NCBI GenBank assembly: GCA_965112735.1
Contig: OZ218954.1
Location: forward strand, 496,001 to 560,000
Source: Phaeosaccion multiseriatum
Taxonomy: Eukaryota; Ochrophyta, other classes
Direction: 5' to 3'
Length of the DNA: 64,000 nucleotides
Shown piece after piece: positions 30,065 to 42,000 of this stretch. The position numbers were made by a program, and so were the translations under genes. Position 1 is the first letter of the stretch. Every line of letters starts with the position of its first letter. The notes below the pieces were generated by a model. The model was not told the origin of the DNA, did not search any database, and saw nothing but the letters and a program-made list of their open reading frames with translations.

Positions 30065-30216
30065 CTTGACCCTCCTCCTGCAGGCACAAAGCCCTGGCTG
30101 CTGCCCCTGACGCTGCCCCTGTCTCCCCGGGGGGCGATGCACAGAGGCCGTCGTTCTGTATCACCAACTGCTGCTGCTGCTGCTGCTCGCCAGCCAGTCT
30201 TCGTTCGTGACGAGAC
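30065..30216 (-). CDS. Probable exon with embedded TTGGTGATAC element
   Basis: Minus-strand open segment between gacacag and gtcagggg. It is open in two frames (RLAGEQQQQQQLVIQNDG or WRAAAAAVGDTERRP) because it contains CAG repeats and the motif CAGTTGGTGATACAG. The first frame is in phase with the end of exon 30511-31234 of the SEL1L homologue, so it may encode part of that protein's tail. A further small candidate exon is 29979-30032 (ASVPLVVRPYADG). Confidence 0.35.
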
Positions 30217-30510
30217 CTGTGTCTATAGTATAAATGCATACAAGAAGTATGTACATACATACATACATACATACATACATACATACATACATACATAGAA
30301 CCCACGTGCGCGCCCAAGGTGTACAGCAGCAAGCCAAGCAACGTCGTAAGTACTACTACGTAATAGGGTGCCAACATCGTAAAGACAAAAGTCCATACAA
30401 GTTCGTAATAGTGAGGTAGTAAGATTAAGTAAGAGCGGATAAGGGCGTGGGTGGGTGGGTGGTTTGGTTGGAAGCAACACTCTAACTACAAACCTTAACC
30501 TCAAACTCAC

Positions 30511-33087
30511 CTTTTCGTCCTGCCGCACTCCTCCAACCCCATCAAACTGACGAGGGCTTCCCTCCTCTGCCCGCCCGCGATGACCCAAAGCGCGTACTCG
30601 TCGCACTCTCCCACGCGTCCGTCGCTCCGTAGGCATTCAAAGGCCTCCCCCCTGTGCTCAAAACTAAGCCCTGAGCCTGAGCCTCTGGCTTGATGATCCC
30701 TCTCGTCCTCATGCTCGTGTTGGTCATACGGATCATCATCCTCGTCGTCGTCGCCAACCAAGCCCCCAATGTCCACCATGACAAAGAAAACATTGCTGGG
30801 GAAGAAGGGCTTTTCCTTTTCGCTGGCAGTGGGTGCTGCTGTATCACCAACTGCTACCCCTGCCTCTGCCCCTGAGCCGCCTCCATCCACTGCAATCCTC
30901 CCCCCCTCTCTTCGTCCTCCTGTGCTGGCCCCCTCCGCAGCAGCCAAGACAGCAGGTGATGCAGCCCCACCACCAGCAGCGGTATCATCAATTGGCGGCG
31001 ATCCTCCGTCTAACCCGATCACCAACTGCTCTACCCCCCCTCCCTCACCCCCGGTCCCCACCCCTACCCCTCCCTCCCTCCGCCGGAAGAGGAAAGTCAG
31101 GTCGAACCCACGCATGCCCAAACTACGTAACCCCTTACGTAAGCCTCGGGGTAGGGAGCGGAGGAGACCGCTGAACTTGTATTTGGCGGTTACGTGAACG
31201 ATTTTGCCGGTGAGCTGGGCCTTCTCCCAAATTGCTGTTGAAGAGGCACCATAGAGAGGGGTCAAGGGGCACAACAGAGGAGGAGGAGCGTTGGGCTGGG
31301 GTAGAAGGAGGAGGGAAACGAGGCAAAGGCCCCATTTACTACTCAACCCCTCCCTATCGCTCCTCCCTCCCTCCCTCCCTCCCTCACTCCCTCCCTCCTT
31401 CCCTCACTCCCTCCCTCCCTCCTTCCCTCCCTCCCTCCCTCCCTCCCTCCCTCCCTCCCTCCCTTTACCCCCCCCTCTCTCCCTCCCTCCCTCCCCCCAT
31501 CTACTGCCAACCCTCCCGTCCTGCCACACGTACCTTGTACATGGCCCTTGCCTTGCCTGTCCACTGCCATCCCCGTGTTGCCCCACAGGAAGCGGTAGAG
31601 CTGCTGTGCCATCTTCAAGTCTTGTGGGACCCCTCTGCCCTTCTCGTACCTGGCTTGTTAAAAGACGCCACACATGCACAGCAATGGGTCGTCAGCAAAC
31701 GCGCCATATGCATACAAGAGGGAGAGAGAGAGAGAACATACAGTCACTGGATCATTAAAGACGGGGAGCGGCGTGGAGAGTGAAGAGGGGGAAGTGGGGC
31801 GACACACACACACACACACGCACATGTACACAATATGTATGCATACGTACATGATGGCGAGTTTGTGCATGGCGGCAGGGTGGCGTTTCGCCCCCCCTGG
31901 GCTGTAGGCCGCTGCTTGGAGGTGCCGAGCTGCCAGGGCGTAGTCGGGCTGTTGGGACGGGGGATGGCAGTGGATGGAAGAGATGAATGATAGGATGGCA
32001 GTGGGTGGATGACGAACTCGCCTCCGTACTTTACCCTACCCTACGCTCCCCTCCTCTCCCCTCCCCTCCCCTCCCCTCCCCTCCCCTCCCCTCCCCTCCC
32101 CTCCCCTCCCCTCCCCTCCCCTCTCCTCCCTTCCCCTCCCCCCTCCTCTCCTCCCCTCTCCTCTCCTCCTTTCCCCTCCCCTCCCCTCTCCCCTCTCCTC
32201 TCCTCCCTTCCCCTCCCCTTCCCTCTCCTCCCCTCCCCTCCCCTCCCCTACCTGGATGCCCCCTCCTCCCTCATAGAAGATCCGACCCAGCTCTGCATCC
32301 GCCTCAATGGAGCCCTGCTGCGCCGCCTGTGCAGTTCGAAGTGCAGTTTCAGTTTTTCCGTCAGTCTCATTTCCAGGTGGGTCGCTGTAACTCCATCCAC
32401 TACCATCCCTTGCCATCCCCTGCCATCCCCTGCCATCCACTGCCATCCCTTGGCATCCCCTGTACATCACCATCCTCTGCAATCAACTCATTCCTACTCA
32501 CCTGTGAATACAGCCTTACGGCCGCCGCCCCTCCCCCCGCCCCTCGGTAGCCGCGGCGGTGCGCGAAGAGCCAGGCTGCGTTCACCTGCAGTAAGGCAGT
32601 GAGCGTGCAGTAAGTCCGTAAGTCACTATATGCAGTATGTCAATAAGGAGGGGGCGAGTAGTAAGGCAGCAAGTGCGTTGAAGTGTACGTGCAGCAAGTT
32701 AGTCGGTCAGTCAGTCAGTCAGTCAGTCAGTCAGTCGGTCAATTGGGAGTTTTGAGTTTGAGTTCCGGGATCATCATCGCCCGCCTGCGCTTCCTCACTC
32801 ACCTGCGCCGCTTCCACGCCCTCGCTGGCCTGTGGTGTGGTGTGCGATGGCAGTCGATGGATGGCAGTGGATGAACGGCAATGAACGGCAGTCCATGGAT
32901 GGCAGTCGATGGATGGCAGTCGATGGATGGCAGTCGATGGATGGCAGTGGATGGACAGAAGTGGATGGACGGCAGGGGATGGTGTGGGGTGGAATCAGTT
33001 TGGATTTATCGTGCTGGGCCGCGTCCTCCTCTTATTCCTCCTCCTTCTCCTCCTCCTCCTCCTACTACTACTACTATACTACTACTT

Positions 33088-33139
<52 letters not shown>

Positions 33140-36100
33140 CACTACTACTTCTACAACTACCACCTCTACCACTACTACTACCACGACTACTCTTACTACT
33201 ACTACTACTGCTTCTACCACCACGACTACTACTAGTACTACCACTACCACGACTAATGTTACTCTTACTACTACAAAGTACGACTGCGACTACTCCTACT
33301 ACTCACCCTCAACCTCCTCCTCCCCGCCCCCCCCCCTCCTCCTCACCTTTCTAGCGAAGGCAATGAGGTCTCCCTCTTCGTCCCTCCCCTCTGCAAAGCT
33401 CTCCACCGCTCTCGTCACCTCCTCCGCCACCTCCCCCGCCTCACACACCATGGCGTACATGTCCACCGCCTGTTCAAAGTCAAAAGTTTGCAGTTTCAGA
33501 TTATGGAAGGGCATATGGGAGGGGAGGGGAGGGGAGGGGAGGGAGAGAGGATGCCATCCACTGCCATCCACTGCCATCCACTGCCATCCACTGCCATCCA
33601 CTGCCATCCACACACGCGCCCACACCCACCTTGGCGCAAGACCTCCACACTCCCATGCCATATTCAAACATCTGCCCGATGCGGAAGGCCGCAAGCACAA
33701 TGCCTGCCTCTGCAGCAAGGCCCAGGCTCTCCAGTGCCCCGCTCTGATCCCCTGCTTCCAACTGTGATTCCCCTCGGTGGTACAGAGCGAGCGGATCCTG
33801 ACCCCCGGCCATAAACAGCTCTCGAGCCTGGGAGGAGATGGGGGTGGGGTGAGTGATATGTGTCAGGACAGTGGGGTGGGTGGTGTCAGGACAGTGGGGT
33901 GGGTGAGTGTCAGGACAGTGGGGTGGGTGAGTGTCAGGACAGTGAGAGCGAGTGAGTGAGTGAGTGAGTGAGTGAGTGAGTGAGTGAGTGAGTGAGTGAG
34001 TGAGTGAGTGAGTGAGTGAGTGAGTGAGTGAGTGTGTGGGTGGGTGTCGGGATGGCAGCAGAGGGATAATTGGGCAGACAGACGGTGAGTGGGTGGTGTC
34101 AGGACAGTGAGTGGGTGGTGTCAGGACAGTGAGTGGTGAGTGTGCCAGACAGTGAGTGGGTGGTGTCAGGACTGGCGAGTGTAAGTGGGTGCCCATATGG
34201 TGCCATCTGTGACCAGTAACTCGATTCGACCCACAGGGAGGGTGCCATTTGGTGCCACCTCCCATACCCTTACCTTGCCCTCGTCCCTGTCGACGGCCCC
34301 TCCGTGGAGGTGCAACAGCCCCAGCAGCGCCGCCGCTGACGGACACGCACGCACACACACACACAGACATATACAAGCACGCACACATACACACACACAA
34401 CACGCACACACACGGGGCAATAGGACACACGCACATGCACGTAAGGAACAGGAGTTGATAAGACCTTTACTCCCAGCCCCACTTTCCGAAGGACCAAATG
34501 CTCCACCAAGACTGCCCTCTTGACTTACTGACTTACCTCTCTCATCTCCGAGGAGGTAGGCCTCCTCGAGCAAGTCTACTGCTAGGTCAGGGTCCATATC
34601 TACACCCAATCTGGAGGCATATAGAGACAATATGACAAGTCGTATGGAGAGGGAGACGGGTGGGTAGGTAAGTGGTGTCAGGACCTCATACGGAGGTGTA
34701 TAGGGAGGCTCTCGCTCTCACACACACTCTCCTTCTTTCTCGCCCTCCCTCTCCCCTCTCCCTCTCCCTCCTCTCCACCCCTCCTCTCTTCATCCTTTTA
34801 TTTCCCTTCCTCTCCCTCCCTCTCTCACTAGCATACCCTACTCACTGACTTACCCTACCCACTGCCTTGTACAACTCACTGACTTACCCTACCCACTGAC
34901 TTACCCTACTCACTGACTTACCCTACCCACTGACTTACCCTATCTACTCACTGACCTACCTTACTCACTAACTTACCCTACCTCCTCACTGACTTGCCCT
35001 ACCCACTGACTTACCCCACAAGATGCTTGTACCCCAGTGCCCCAATCGCCCCTGCGTGGTTCGCCTCCGCCGCTTTGGTAAAGTGTGCGGCCGCCAGGGG
35101 GAGGTTCTGCCGTGCCATATATACAAGTCAGCAACAACAGTTGTAAGTCAACACGAAAGAGCCACACACACACACACACACTCACTCACTCCCATACGCT
35201 CACTCATATACTCTCCCTCCCCTCTCTCCCTTCCCTGCCACTCCCTCCCTTCCTCCCCTCCCTCCCTCCCTCCCTTCCTTCCTTCCTTCTTCCATCCTCC
35301 CTCCCTCCCTCCCTCCCTCCCTCCCTCCCTCCCTCCCTCCCTCCCTCTATATCACCAACTCACTCACCTTAGCCTCCCCCAGCAGGCCGTACTCATAAAT
35401 CCTCCCCAGTTGATAACGTGCCTCCGCACCCCCCTGGGCTGCACTCAGATTCTGTCTGTCGAGGTAATATCGGAGGTGATCGGCGTCGTTTCGGAGACGT
35501 CTCTCTCTCCGTTGGCGCGACTGTTTTTTTTTGGGTATTTGTTTGGTGTTGTTGAAGGAGGGAGGGTTGGAGGGAGAGAAGGGAGGGGAACGGAGGGGAG
35601 GGGAAAGGAGGGCGGCAGAGAGAGTGGGAGGGAGGGAGGGAGGAGGGAAGAGTGTGGGGGAGGGAGTGAATGAGTATTGCCGAAACGTACGTAACGTTCA
35701 ACAATCTCACCTTCTCGTCGATGTAGTCCGCAGAGGTGTCCTTGTCGAGTTGGTACTTCTCCTCTGTGAGAGGGTCGCCGCCAGTTGCTGATGTCGCGCC
35801 GAGGGCGTCTTGGGCGGCATCCTGTGACGTGTTACAGTGTGTTGCATTGACGTGCACATACACACAAACACAAACACATACGTAACATGTACGTAACAAA
35901 CACACACGCAACATAAACAAACGCACGCACGCACACACGCGCCCCTCCTGTTATAAGCTAATGAAAGCCTCGATTCCCCCCTAACGATAAGACAACAAAC
36001 CGTCCAAACACCCCGACTCCAGAGACACACACACGCACGCACACACGCACGCACACACGCACGCACGCACGCACGCACACACGCACGCACACACACGGAC

Positions 36101-37376
36101 CTTGTACCATATGAGAGCCGTTTCGCAGTCCTTCCGAACGCCATGCCCCATTCGGAACCTGCAGAGGAGCACAACAAGGCATATGGGAATTGAAGTTAAG
36201 AGTTTCAGTTGGAAAGATAGAGATAGGACACAACGAGTGGGTCCATCGAATGTGACACATCAGAGGGAGAGAGAGAGGAGAGAGAGAGAGTGGGAGAGAG
36301 AGAAGAGACAGAGAGAGAGAGAAGGGAGTTCGAAGGAGGGAGAGAGAGAGAGAAGGGAGAGAGAGAGAGAGAGAAGGGAGTTCGAAGGAGGGAGAGAGAG
36401 AGAGTAGAGAGAGAGGGAAAGAGAGAGAGGGAGAAGGGAGCGCGAAGGGAGAGAGAGAAGAGAAGAGAGCATGAGACAGAAGCAGGGAGAAGAGAGAGAG
36501 ATCGAAAGCGCGAGAAGAGAGAGAGAGGAAAGGGAGAGAGGGATGGAGAAAGAGCAGAGAGGAAAAGAGAGGGACAGAGAGAGAGATCGACAGAGCGACA
36601 AGAGAGTGAGAGAGAGAGGGAAAGGAGAGAGAGGGATGGAGAACGAGCAGAGAGGAAAAGAGAGGGACAGAGAGAGAGATCGACAGAGCGACAAGAGAGA
36701 GAGAGAGGAAAGGGAGAGAGGGATGGAGAAAGAGCAGAGAGGAAAAGAGAGGGACAGAGAGAGAGATCGACAGAGCGACAAGAGAGTGAGAGAGAGAGGG
36801 AAAGGAGAGAGAGGGATGGAGAACGAGCAGAGAGGAAAAGAGAGGGACAGAGAGAGAGTTGACCGTACTGTACCTGTGCCCCATTGCTATTTTGGCCTGG
36901 AGCAGATGCTCAAATGCGGCCTCCTCCTCCAAGGCAGCTGCTGCAACCTCGTCTACCTCTCCTGCAAACAGGGGGGCACCCGCACTGTTTAAGGAGGGAG
37001 GAGGTGGGAGGGAGGGAGGGAGGGAGGGACAGCGATTCACAGTGAGGCACCGAGTCAAAAAGAAAACGGATGGAAATGAGGAGAGGAGAGGACAGGGATG
37101 GAAAGGAGAGGAGGGGAAAGGAGAGGAAAGGGATGGAAAGGAGAGGAGGGGAAAGGAGAAGAAAGGGATGGAAAGGAGAGGAGAGGATGTTGAGCGCGAT
37201 GTCTCATCACTCTCCTCCCAATCATTCATCCATCATCACATGCCTCAATTGTCACTTGCAATCTTTCTGTCCCTCTCTCTCGTTCCTTCTCTGTCTCCAT
37301 CTCTCTCTTCATCTTTCAGTCTCCCTCTCTGTCTTCTTCTCTCTCCCACAACCTTTCTCTCCCTTCATCTCTCTCT

Positions 37377-37414
<38 letters not shown>

Positions 37415-38073
37415 TACCCCCCCCCCCTCTCTCCCTACTCACCCGTCCCAAACCCCGAGAAACATCAAGAGCAACGCCCACCCAACCACCACACTATCAC
37501 ACCCGCCACCCCGCCATCCATCCACTGCCATCCCACCATCCCGCCAGCCCACCCCTCGCATCCATGCACTGACCTCTTGGAGAAGGCGAGAAAATGAAGG
37601 GCGGCCGCACTTCCGTCCTCCGCCGCGGCAGTCATGAGGCGCAGCGCCTCTCCGAGGTCACGTTTGGTGACACCTGGCTCGTTGCGTAGCTCCAACTCGC
37701 CTAGCTGGTACAAGGCCTCCGCCCGGAGCGCCCGACCCTCTCCTTCCCCTCCTGCTGCTGCCCCTGCCATTCCTCCTCCTCCTCCTCCTCCTCCTCCCAC
37801 TGAACTGGTCACGACGTTGGCCATTGCGACGCTTCGGAGCGAGGATTTGGCGAGCTCAACATAGCCTCTCCTTTCTCTCGAGGACCCCTCTGTCGCCTGG
37901 ATGAGGCGCTTGGCCTCGTTGAGTCGCTCTTGCGCTTGTGAGAAGGTCAAGTCACTATCATCGATCAGCTTGCCTTTCGACTTGCTACTACTGCTACTGC
38001 TACTGCTACTGCCTCCTGCTCCCTCCTCATTGGGAGGAGGAAGAGCTTCGTGCCCTCCCTCCTCCTCCTCTTC

Positions 38074-38117
<44 letters not shown>

Positions 38118-38373
38118 TATCTTGTCGATCCAGATCCCGCCGCCTTCCCTTCTGATGCTTCTCCTCTTGCTTTTGCAATGCGCTGCGTATTGCCTCATCT
38201 TGAAGCATGGGTGCCGCTTTCTCGTCCTCCTCCCCTGCTGATGCCAATCTTACACCGTTGTGCCGACCCACATCCACACCAGCCACGGCAAGCAGACCGA
38301 CCGCCATCCAGCAGCCTCGCTTTACTCTCATCCCTCCCCCGAGCGGGCGATTCCTCTCCCGAGGCCTCCTCAT
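30511..38373 (-). CDS. SEL1L: SEL1L/HRD3 homologue, ER-associated degradation
   Basis: Known role: ER-lumenal adaptor that hands misfolded glycoproteins to the HRD1 ubiquitin ligase. Sixteen phase-consistent exons: 37574-38373, 36874-36984, 36101-36158, 35711-35821, 35368-35451, 35015-35106, 34537-34610, 34274-34335, 33630-33827, 33347-33469, 32803-32829 (27 nt), 32502-32585, 32252-32365, 31851-31948, 31534-31649, 30511-31234. ATG at 38373 or, giving a cleaner signal peptide (KRGCWMAVGLLAVAGV), at 38331. A Q/E/S-rich N-region is followed by tandem Sel1-like repeats. Diagnostic SEL1L blocks are visible: AMGHRFRMGHGVRKDCETAL, GMGVWRSCAKAVDMYAMVCE, QVNAAWLFAHRRG and AIMYEKGRGVPQDLKMAQQL. After the last repeat the sequence is unrelated (VFFVMVDIGGLVGDDDEDDD) and I see no membrane helix; more 3' exons are likely. 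Confidence 0.85.
31357..31490. repeat. (CCCT)n and related pyrimidine tracts in SEL1L introns
   Basis: CCCT/CCTT run in the intron between exons 30511-31234 and 31534-31649. Others in this gene: (CCCCT)n at about 32045-32248, (CAGT)n at 32699-32739, (CTA)n/(CAC)n at about 33040-33290, (CCCT)n at about 35225-35346 and (CA)n/(CG)n at about 36024-36096. Confidence 0.85.
36262..36860. repeat. GA-rich tract with ~90-bp higher-order units
   Basis: AGAG-rich intron DNA. From about 36520 a longer unit recurs at least four times, each with gggatggagaa, gagcagagaggaaaagagag and gagatcgacagagcgacaag; alternate copies carry gaaag or gaacg before agcag. This is a nested repeat in the intron between exons 36874-36984 and 36101-36158. 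Confidence 0.85.
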
Positions 38374-39059
38374 GGCTCGCTAATGGGCACCTCGGCAACA
38401 CCAAACAAAAAATGAAATCTCAGGTTCGATCGGCTGCTGTTCGCTTGCTTTTGTTTCTTCTTCGGTGATTCTGCTGCTTCTTCTACTCCTCCTACCGGTG
38501 ATGCTGCTAAGGTTACCTCGGCTGCTCCTCCTGCGCACACCGCAACCCAACCCGAGCCAAGTGCCAAGTTGCCAAGTAATGAAGTTAGCCTTTAACACTC
38601 CGGAAGCATGCCCCAGGGACCCATATGCCTGGGTATTTTGGCGGTTATGGGATATCGAATATCGGATTTTGGCGGTTTGACCTTTTCCACCGAGCGGGAG
38701 TTTTTGGATCGGTCGGTGCTGCTCTCTCTCAGCTTGTGCTCTCTCCAACTAGTCTATGCTGCGGCTGTGCAGCCCCTCCTACTACCTCACTTCTACTAGT
38801 GCTGCTGCTGGGGGGGCGCGTGACACGCGTGCTTCGCCGTCTCCTGCCGTCTGCCTGCGAAGTCAGCCCTGAGGAATTGAGCTGAACCGTGTGCTGCTCA
38901 CCGGCCTGCTCTCCTCTCCTCTGGCTTTCTTCTTAAGTACAGTCTGACGTAAAAGCGAGACGATATAATTCCAAGTGGGACCGGCACCGGCAGAGACGCT
39001 CTCCAAAGATAGAAACAAGCAGCAGCTCCGGTGAGAGCAAGAGGCGCCGCACAACAACC
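38374..39059. promoter_or_regulatory. Divergent intergenic region between SEL1L homologue and gene 5
   Basis: About 690 bp separate the two start codons (minus at 38373, plus at 39060), so it must contain both 5' ends. It is not microsatellite-rich, unlike the introns. I cannot point to a defined promoter element. Confidence 0.5.
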
Positions 39060-42000
39060 ATGCGTGAGAAGGTGGTCGGTGGGCGGCATGGACAGGGCCA
39101 GGGGCAGCACGGACGGCATCATGAACCCTCCTTGTCGGCTCGTGTTCGCGGTGGATTTTCCTGGCACCTGCTACTGCTGCTGCTGCTCTTGGCGGCTTCT
39201 CCCTCCTCTTCTTCCGCGCTGCGCGGCGCAGCACCAGCGTCAGGAGGAGGGGGGGTGCGGAAAGCAGAGCAGGCGAAAGGCACGCTGTGGCGGGGCAAGT
39301 CAGCTGGAGAAGGAGTGGAGCTCTCTTCAGAAGGAGGCATGCATCACGGCGGGGTGACGCCAGCAGTGGGGGGGGAGGTGGGCGTGACGCTCTACTCCCT
39401 GTACAAGCAGAGACTATCCACGACAGTCACGGTGAGCAGCCATCCTGACGGCAACAGCCCGGGCATCCCGGCGTCATCTTCATCCTCCAGTCTACGCGGA
39501 TCCCGCCCAGCAGCATCAGACGAAGCAGGAGAAGAAGAAGACGGAGGAGGGGGGGGGAGCCGCGGTGGGGGAGGAAGGGTCGGTACGAATGAAGTGGGCC
39601 TGGGCGAGCAGCCTGCGTCGAGGCCCGACTGGTACAATGCCCTCTTAGCCGCCTGCTTGCGAATGACTGATGGGCTCGTCGGAGGCGGTACCACGGGGGC
39701 AATTCTCCTTCCCACTGGCCCCTGGCCCACAGAAGGAGGAGAAGAAGCAGAAGAAGAGGAGGAGGAGGATTTCTTCTTTACCGCGGCGCCCGTGCCCGGC
39801 AGCATTGTCGCAGATGGCAGCAACGGCAATGGAGACCCAACCTCCGTACACATCACCTACGAGCGGATCTTCGCCTTTGAATATGCCCCCTTTGGACTGC
39901 CATCCTCGTCGCACCTCCCAAGTGGCTCGCTGCAGACTTTCCTCAACGCATTGGAGGATGCAGAGGCCATACAGATGGCGGTGGAGAGCCACCTTCTGCA
40001 GACGACCGGCTGGGGCCACGTGACAGTAAGCAGGCCTGTGGTGGCGGTAGAGGAAGCGGGCTTTTGGACCAGCAGCAGCGCTACCCCCTGGATGATGACT
40101 GACACCGGTTCACAGTTGGCTGAGAAAGGGGCTGAGGTGGAGGGAGATGGAGAGACGGTGATGCTGCTCCGAAATGGCGACGCTGCTGCTGCGTCTGCTG
40201 CCATTGTCGCGGGTGAGCGTAGGACCCTTCAGGATGGACAGGGAGAAGGAGGTGGCGGTGAGGTCAGCATCACCTCTGTCTCCTCCTCGTCCTCGGCTAT
40301 GCGTGAGCAGCAGGAGCAGACGCAGGACCAGCTTATCCTCGATGGCCAGGGGACGGCGCAGGAGTCGAGCAATGGGGAGAGAAAGGAGAGCATCTTTCAC
40401 CTTGACGCTACCGACGAGGTTGTCATGCTTGGGTCGGGGGCGGTGTGTGTGGCCCTCGTGCTTACGGGGTTGGTGCTCTACAACAAGAAACGGCATGTGA
40501 CCAAGACGGAGGAGCTCAAGCAGAAGAACATGCGCGACCCGGTGAGTTTGAGCTTGAGTTTGAGTTGGGGCTTTGAGTGAGTTTGAGTTTGAGTGAGTTG
40601 AGAGTGGTGTGGTATTTTTGAACGAGAGCACAGCTTTACCTTCAGTGTTTTTTTTGGTTGCCTGGATTTCGATGTCGATAGTTTGGTTGCCTCGGGTTTC
40701 GAGGTCGATATTTTGGTTGCCTTGATTTCGATGTCGATATTTTGGTTGCCTCGGGTTTCGATGTACGATATCGAAGGTCAATGTCGGCACGCACAGAACA
40801 AATGTTGGGTTGTGTCCCTCTCCTTGGGTTGGCTTGGTCATACTCCTTCTAGGCATTGGGGCCATTTCCCGCTGCTGATTAATGGGCTGCTGTCCCTGTC
40901 TCTCTCTCCCTCCCTCTCTGCCCCCCCCCCCACCCACCCACCCACTCTCCTCCTTCTGTCTCACTCCTTACCTTCCCTACACAGGACATCCTCGTCGTGG
41001 CCCCTCGCTCCCAGTCGGGCTTGGGTCAAACGGGAGACTCCCAAGTCCTACCAGATGACTGCCAGGACCCCTCGGGACTGTCCGATATTGACCTGTCCGA
41101 CTTTGGCAACGAGCTTGCCTCCACGCAGAGAAGCAACGGAGCGGGGGGTGTCGACGACGACTTTATTTTCGAGGACGCCGATTTCCCTAATAACGAGGGG
41201 ACGGGAGGGGAGCGTGGCACGCTTGGCGGCACAGGTGAGAACTTTCCACGGAACGTTCTTTCTCTCTTTCCCCACCTCCGTGTAGCCGGCCTGCCATTGC
41301 CTCCTTCCCTCTTCCTCCTCCCCTCCCTCGCTTTTTTTTTGCTTTCCTCCCTACTCCTCCCTTGCTCCCTCCACTGCCATCCACACGCTCGTTTCGCAAA
41401 ACAAAACATCTCTTTCACTGAGTTCGTTGGCCTCAGACAAAGTTTGTTGAGGTGCAAATCGAAACCGAAACTGACGAAACCGTAACCCTGTCATATACTC
41501 CAACCCACTTGGCCTCCAAACTCACCCTCCCTCCGTCCCTCACCCCACGTGGCCAATTTCCAATTTGCCCTACCCCACCCCCTCCCTGTATCACCAACTT
41601 GCGCAGGGGGTAGCAGTGTCGGGCTCAGCAGCAGCTCAGGGCATTCCAACACAGGCACAAGGGAGTTTGACTTCACTCCACCCCCCGGCCCGCCTCCGGA
41701 GACGTTTGCCCCCTATCGGCCTGAAACGCAAACCAAAGCGCAAAAGAAGAAGCAGCAGCAGCAGCAGGAGGAGGAGGAGGAAGAGTCAGTTGCGGTGCCT
41801 GTTCCGGACTCCTTCGCTAACCCGTCATCATCCTCGGCAGCCCGGGACACGGCAGAGGAGCAGGGAGGAGATGCAGCACTTGGTGATACAGGGTCGTCGT
41901 CGTCGTCGTCATCCTCGCCTGAGAAGAACAGCACCGAAAAGAACATGAAGGGCGCTGCCAAAGGGTTCAAGGAACGACCCAAGAGCAGGAATCAAAGGAT

